From NCBI RefSeq assembly GCF_000425585.1, contig NZ_KE384400.1, positions 299,406 to 363,405 of the forward strand: a DNA stretch of 64,000 bases. Reading direction: 5' to 3'. This document shows positions 60,701 to 64,000 of the stretch, in pieces. Origin of the DNA: Terrimonas ferruginea DSM 30193. GTDB lineage: Bacteria; Bacteroidota; Bacteroidia; Chitinophagales; Chitinophagaceae. The notes beneath the pieces were generated by a model that saw only the letters and a program-made list of their open reading frames with translations, did no database searches and was not told the DNA's origin. Within the stretch, counting starts at the first letter, position 1, and every line of letters starts with the position of its first letter. A program made the position numbers and the translations under genes.

Positions 60701-62402
60701 CTCCGGGCCCGATCCCGGGAAGGCATTGAAAGTTTTGGTAGAAGAAAGAGTAGTGCCTGTGCAGATCGGGCAGAACTGGCTCGCAGCCGGTATACGTTTC
60801 ACTACCTATGAACTGCTGGAATCATTTGCCTTGCTTTCCGTGGCCTTTGGTACGGATCTCGAAATCGGATTGATCGGTTTATCAACCTTATCCGTTCCTT
60901 CCAGGTCACCCAAAGTAGTCGCGTCGGCGCAGCTGGCACTCAATGTGCAGATACTGCCCAACAGAGGCATCGTATCGGTAGAAGCAAAACTTACCCCGGC
61001 ATCGTACATCTTATCCAAATCATGCCTGCTGACAGGCGGCTTTGCCTTTTATGTATGGACATCACTCAATGAACACGAAGGAGATTTTGTGGTTACCCTG
61101 GGCGGATACCACCCTAACTTCACGCCGCCTGCACACTATCCCAAAGTGCCCAGGCTCGGTTTCAACTGGACTGTAACCTCGGAAGTCAGTTTGAAAGGCG
61201 GATTATACTTTGCACTCACACCAACCTGCGTCATGGCAGGAGGTTCGCTGGAAGCTACTTTCCAAAGCGGTTCATTAAAAGCATGGTTCATCATCGGTGC
61301 CGACTTTCTCATTGCCTGGAAACCTTATTATTACGAAGCACATCTTTATGCAAGCTTCGGCGTATCGTATACGTTCCGCTTAAACCTGCTATTCACCACC
61401 ATTACCAAAACCATATCAGTAAGCCTGGGTGCAGATCTCAAGATATGGGGGCCGGACTTTTCCGGCATCGCCAGGATCCATTTGTGGATCATATCTTTCG
61501 ACATATCATTTGGCGCCAATACCGCCAAACCGGCTATGAATATCAGTTGGCAGGATTTCAAAGATTCCTTCCTGCCACCGTCTCAAAAAACATTGGAACA
61601 CGAAAGGTTGTATGGAAATGTAGCAGGTGTGCCTGTACCGACAGACACCTATTGCATCGGGCGTGTGACAACAGGGCTGGCCGAAGACCTTACCGTCAAA
61701 GAAACAGCAGAACCCATTAGCTGGATCGTTAACCGCAACGACGTAACGCTGGAGACCACTGCAGTGATGCCGGCAAAAGAATACGAACTGATCATCCGCG
61801 ATAAAAACGGTGCAGTGCCGAAAGAAAACATCGTGATCACGAATGCGGGCGCATTGGCTGCTATTAACAAAGACTTTGGTGTGGGGATGGTGGAAGTAGC
61901 TAATAAAGACTTCAATTCCAAACAAGTGGTAACACTGGAATTTGAAGGGATACTCCATCCGAAAGTCCGCTACGAGATTACGGCTATCATCCGCAACGTG
62001 CCGAAATCACTCTGGGACAAACGGCAGACGGGTTTAGTGAAGGATGCTACCGTTAAAGATGTACTGATGGGATTCCGCATCGTACCGGTATCGCCGGTGC
62101 CTGAACAATCGTTGCCAATCGGATTGGAAAACTTCCAATATGATTACGATGACTACCCGCATATTATCAAACCGGCCAGGCCCGTATTCATCGATGGTCC
62201 GGAGAATAAGGATGGCATGAGGGTAATGATGGAAACGATCAACAGTGAAAAAGTAAAAGCCACGCGTCTCCGCCTGGTAGACCGTTTGGCTGCCCGCGGA
62301 GTTGCGGTGAACAAAAATATAAATGTCGAACAGATTGCAAAAGCTGGCGAAGATTTTATTATGGCACCGCCGGTGTTGAAGTATGCTTATTGGAAAGGTT
62401 GA
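57783..62402 (+). CDS. Very large DUF6603-like beta-rich protein F
   Basis: 1539 residues, no signal peptide. Nearly the whole chain is predicted beta structure with alternating strands. The hallmark region lies at about 1130-1250: GGLYFALTPTCVMAGGSLEA, then LKAWFIIGADFLIAWKPYYY and SVSLGADLKIWGPDFSGIAR, ending FDISFG. This matches my memory of the DUF6603 signature in bacteria and fungi, so I use that name with reservation. A separate C-terminal region (about 1275-1539) contains VNRNDVTLETTA and ends PPVLKYAYWKG. Repeating 'gene-like' barrel strands suggest a lipid-transfer or beta-barrel-shaped fold, not established. It closes the operon, 26 bases after the MBL gene, and is followed by heptamer repeats. 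Confidence 0.72.
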   Translation: MSIDIAKLKKLVEESLKDGQFSLDTAKLDSPGITVIATKSFPKATLTLSGASIASGDEQSITVKGKGSDLPFKEMDVTAKFYILEENAALTLQASGNELWTLSKSFPVLEDTLGSQVRFSKNIFWLLSDPDDNKPAGLSFDGLIDFAASSAGISTILGINQEALNGSITLKDGGTNLELIDLRGPVIKNVNLWVSKNTDISFGLKSELAGDSATGSTLLPMLFLTASVPFSEGKYHLPLSVRITDLESFVRFGADMTEVINASLDALSDFVGGADLAKTIPADFHIEEYVRFTELFIDFDVQGTKVDMIGLQVDSTSPWKIFTVSSTGKTFTASDVSLRFNVFTPFSGPKPSLFMGGKINLTERASIYVSAGYPNFEVQGYLTEKSELNIREFVENFVGKASGIPENLYVDELGFDLQSGNYSFEVNIDGYWPINLGQSLALSIDELGFSVEHNEAETNAAFNGTFRIGSVDLYVTASYNATGETSGWLFTGETGKGQRIPLGEFTSYLSKTFNAPPPPTWLADFTLQDLATSFNTQNKDFSFFITGNIPVAAKKEFQLTVGFEMKSLEAGGYQRKLSGSLNVGKSVFEIIGTTTPSDSSILAQWKAKDATGYLQFEDIAHAFGMDNVPAIPENLNLALKEAKLFYNFTEGRQALLVAAESANFGTAIFVAKKINDAWTYVIGVDIKINITLAQLPLVGDDLEKIAGPSGLNGFKLIVATKKIEASIVKEFNLLIKEQGGEAYPQLPDMPEGIEAGAYCALELQLGSDNKFDVQLNTADKKKLLLMAAAETADNSANAYWVDLQRTIGPLYFDRAGISYRNGRVALLLDASLVFTALKIDLIQLGVSNPLNKFDPDFELAGLNIAFSSGPVQISGGFLKQVVDGVTEYNGSALIGVKAFSLSALGSYASKDGHPSLFIFALMTAPPLGGDPAFFITGLAGGFGYNRGLKLPTIDTVTKFPLTSGFVPGQSGPFSGPDPGKALKVLVEERVVPVQIGQNWLAAGIRFTTYELLESFALLSVAFGTDLEIGLIGLSTLSVPSRSPKVVASAQLALNVQILPNRGIVSVEAKLTPASYILSKSCLLTGGFAFYVWTSLNEHEGDFVVTLGGYHPNFTPPAHYPKVPRLGFNWTVTSEVSLKGGLYFALTPTCVMAGGSLEATFQSGSLKAWFIIGADFLIAWKPYYYEAHLYASFGVSYTFRLNLLFTTITKTISVSLGADLKIWGPDFSGIARIHLWIISFDISFGANTAKPAMNISWQDFKDSFLPPSQKTLEHERLYGNVAGVPVPTDTYCIGRVTTGLAEDLTVKETAEPISWIVNRNDVTLETTAVMPAKEYELIIRDKNGAVPKENIVITNAGALAAINKDFGVGMVEVANKDFNSKQVVTLEFEGILHPKVRYEITAIIRNVPKSLWDKRQTGLVKDATVKDVLMGFRIVPVSPVPEQSLPIGLENFQYDYDDYPHIIKPARPVFIDGPENKDGMRVMMETINSEKVKATRLRLVDRLAARGVAVNKNINVEQIAKAGEDFIMAPPVLKYAYWKG

Positions 62403-62406
62403 GTTG

Positions 62407-62580
62407 TCAATCGTCAATGGTGAATGGTGAATCGTCAATGGTGAATCGTGAATCGTCAATCGTCAATCGTGAATAAACAGCCGTTGTTTGCTCGCTGAGG
62501 CCCTCGAAGGGTGGTCCCTGAGGCCGATGCTTCGGCGCTCGAAGGTGGGGATCAAACAACGGCTTTTTACTCATAACTCC
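62407..62580. repeat. Composite intergenic repeat after gene F (left inverted copy)
   Basis: Nine consecutive T(C/G)AAT(C/G)G heptamers (62407-62469) and a partial tenth are followed by arms AGCCGTTGTTTG (62479-62490) and CAAACAACGGCT (62553-62564). These enclose two imperfect cores (GAGGCCCTCGAAGGG, then CCCTGAGGCCGATGCTTCGG). The second arm ends in T residues, so the unit could act as a terminator for the cluster. The inverse copy lies at 63596-63739. Confidence 0.8.
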
Positions 62581-63545
62581 ACCACCGCATTCCCTCTCTT
62601 CCTTCCCGACTGCGCCAGCCGGTGCGCATCCACAATTCTATTCAGCGGGAAAACGGTATCGATCACCGGACGGATTGCACCGGCTTGCAGCAAAGTGCTC
62701 AGTAAAATCATTTCTTCCTTTTTTTCCAACGCAAGTCCCGTGATCAGTTTCCTGTTTTTTCTTTTCGCTTTGCCCCTGGCAAATAATATATCAGAGAAGC
62801 CGCCAGATCCGAGAATAACCGCGCCGTTTTCCCTGGTCAACGTAATAGCTTTTTTTAATGGCAGCCTGCCTACCGTTTCAAAAACCACGTCGTACTGATG
62901 TGTGTGGTTTTCAAAATCCGGATGGTTGTAATCGATATGATAATCGGCGCCGCTGTCGGTAACCAGCGCTTTATTGGCCGCACTGCAGACCGCGGTTACA
63001 ATGGCACCAAAATATTTTGCCAGTTGAATAGCGGCGATGCCAACCGCACCCGATGCACCATATACCATGATTTCCTGTCCTGCTTTCAGATTCGCTTTTT
63101 TAAGAAAATGCAAAGCCGTTGTAGCACCGAAAGGAATAGCCGCTGCATCGGTAAAAGAAATATCGCTTCCCAGTGCTGCTATAGGTGAATCCTGATGCAC
63201 GCATACATAAGTTGCATGCGTACCCAATGCAAAACCTGTGGCGCCAAAGACATGATCGCCGGGTTTGAATTCCGTAACACGACGCCCAACGCTTTCAACC
63301 ACACCGGCAAATATGGCTCCGAGTATTTGTTTGCTTTTCCTCGGGCGAAACAATCCTATAAATAACCGGGCCGCAGCCGGATCGGCCTGGCGAAGTTTCC
63401 AATCACCCGAGTTTACCGCAGTGGCATAATTCCTGATCAATACCTGATAATCACCGGGGACGGGTTTGGGCCGCATTTCAATTTTCACCACTTCGGGTGC
63501 CCCGTATTTCCTGAATACGGCAGCCTGCATGAAAGAAGTATCCAT
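62571..63545 (-). CDS. NADPH:quinone oxidoreductase-like zinc-independent MDR protein
   Basis: 324 residues from the ATG at 63545; an ATG five codons later (MQAAVFRKYGAPEVV) is an alternative start. A GroES-like N-terminal domain (about 8-130, GDHVFGATGFALGTHATYVC) is followed by a Rossmann domain with the cofactor motif VYGASGAVGIAAIQLAKYFGA. No catalytic zinc ligands are visible at the usual positions, which fits quinone or crotonyl-type reductases using NADPH. The gene is isolated and flanked on both sides by inverted copies of the composite repeat, suggesting it may have moved with them. Confidence 0.88.
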   Translation of the reverse strand: MDTSFMQAAVFRKYGAPEVVKIEMRPKPVPGDYQVLIRNYATAVNSGDWKLRQADPAAARLFIGLFRPRKSKQILGAIFAGVVESVGRRVTEFKPGDHVFGATGFALGTHATYVCVHQDSPIAALGSDISFTDAAAIPFGATTALHFLKKANLKAGQEIMVYGASGAVGIAAIQLAKYFGAIVTAVCSAANKALVTDSGADYHIDYNHPDFENHTHQYDVVFETVGRLPLKKAITLTRENGAVILGSGGFSDILFARGKAKRKNRKLITGLALEKKEEMILLSTLLQAGAIRPVIDTVFPLNRIVDAHRLAQSGRKRGNAVVEL

Positions 63546-63578
63546 GCCGCAAAAATGAATCGACAGCACGAAAACCTG

Positions 63579-63594
63579 CTTAACCTTGGTTAAG
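63579..63594. promoter_or_regulatory. Operator-like inverted repeat upstream of oxidoreductase
   Basis: CTTAACC and GGTTAAG separated by TT form a 16-base inverted repeat that lies 34 bases upstream of the ATG at 63545. This is the size and position of a small dimeric-repressor site. No -7 box was recognised. Confidence 0.35.
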
Positions 63595-63595
63595 T

Positions 63596-63739
63596 TTTAG
63601 GTTATAGGTAATAAGTTTTAAAGCCGCCCTTCGAGAGGCCGAAGCATCGGCCTCAGGGACCACCCTTCGAGGGGCCGAAGCATCGGCCTCAGGGCCCAAA
63701 CAACGGCTTTTATTGACGATTGACGATTCACCATTGACG
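63596..63739. repeat. Composite intergenic repeat (right inverted copy)
   Basis: Three heptamers of class 2 (63596-63616, in inverse orientation) precede two consecutive core units (63627-63658 and 63663-63694) of the form CCCTTCGAGnGGCCGAAGC then ATCGGCCTCAGGG. The arm CAAACAACGGCTTTT and four heptamers ATTGACG, ATTGACG, ATTCACC, ATTGACG follow (63712-63739). Read on the minus strand, it mirrors the unit at 62407-62564 over roughly 130 bases. Confidence 0.8.
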
Positions 63740-63763
63740 ATTCAATGTCGTTTCCTTAAGGCT

Positions 63764-64000
63764 TTAGAGGTGTTTATAGTTTGAGTTTGGCGGTTTTTTT
63801 TTGAGGTGTTTCCGGGGGAAGCGTCTTGCTGGCCGGATAATTTCCTTTGTTTTCAGCAGTATACTGTCGATCGCTTTCAGACATGGAACAACCATTCCTT
63901 TGACCACCATTACATGCAAGTGATATTTGACGATGGCTAATGTATTAGTACGATTGACCTTGTATTTGTGCTTATTGCTGGTTTGGGCCTGTTCTTTTTT
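63764..64000 (-). CDS. C-terminal end of a probable transposase (partial)
   Basis: The frame is open from the right edge of the window to a TAA at 63764-63766, giving 78 residues. The sequence is strongly basic, with HKYKVNRTNTLAIVKYHLHV near the middle and EIIRPARRFPRKHLKKKPPN near the end. This resembles the tail of IS4-type DDE transposases of Bacteroidota, which also end in a RPxRxxxRK basic stretch. The catalytic core would be outside the window, so the assignment is tentative. The IS end should lie between the stop and about 63740, but no inverted terminal repeat could be confirmed. Confidence 0.55.
   Translation of the reverse strand, partial: KKEQAQTSNKHKYKVNRTNTLAIVKYHLHVMVVKGMVVPCLKAIDSILLKTKEIIRPARRFPRKHLKKKPPNSNYKHL

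Overview
The window reads as chromosomal DNA of a member of the Bacteroidota, most likely in or near the Chitinophagaceae. The evidence is SusC/SusD and a hybrid two-component sensor, type IX secretion (Por) C-terminal sorting domains, many lipoproteins, TAnnTTTG-type -7 boxes, A-rich rather than Shine-Dalgarno leaders, and large glycan-degradation loci. The genus is an inference. No rRNA, tRNA or CRISPR array was found.

Layout. Bases 1-2784: the 3' end of a PL6-like beta-helix lyase followed by kduI and kduD, which carry 4-deoxy-5-keto-uronate towards 2-keto-3-deoxygluconate. Bases 2992-6933: a minus-strand operon of two lipoproteins, a beta-helix protein and a T9SS-exported repeat protein, divergent from a NarL-type response regulator; its likely kinase is convergent with the regulator and overlaps it (7697-9613). 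Bases 9751-13103: a TonB receptor set (small protein, receptor, lipoprotein). Then a thioredoxin-reductase-like flavoprotein, a palindrome array at 14139-14655, a secreted unknown, a LytS/LytTR pair, a half-size EamA transporter, an S33-type hydrolase lipoprotein, a membrane-anchored AraC regulator and two tandem paralogues (to 22161).

Bases 22425-39783: a polysaccharide utilisation locus. A minus-strand operon runs SusC, SusD, DUF5017 lipoprotein, GH88 unsaturated glucuronyl hydrolase, heparinase II/III-like lyase and GH53 galactanase. A divergent hybrid sensor presumably controls it, and a LamG/T9SS protein follows. The lyase plus GH88 would yield unsaturated uronates, the substrates that feed KduI and KduD.

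Bases 40226-46665 hold ordinary accessory genes: sterol-desaturase-like hydroxylase, UlaG-like metallo-hydrolase, AraC, SDR, YceI, an HExxH protein and a Crp/Fnr regulator.

Bases 47202-62402 are the most unusual part: six tightly packed plus-strand genes, about 15.2 kb, encoding very large proteins without signal peptides. They comprise three unrecognised families, a protein with a C-terminal YVTN-type propeller, a soluble ComEC-like metallo-beta-lactamase-fold hydrolase, and a 1539-residue DUF6603-like protein. I know of no described function for the set.

Bases 62571-64000 hold a quinone-oxidoreductase-like gene flanked by inverted copies of a composite repeat, and the C-terminal end of a probable transposase. 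Intergenic regions carry several classes of 7- and 8-base tandem repeats, nested hairpins, and dispersed copies of GGTTCGTGTATACACGAACC.
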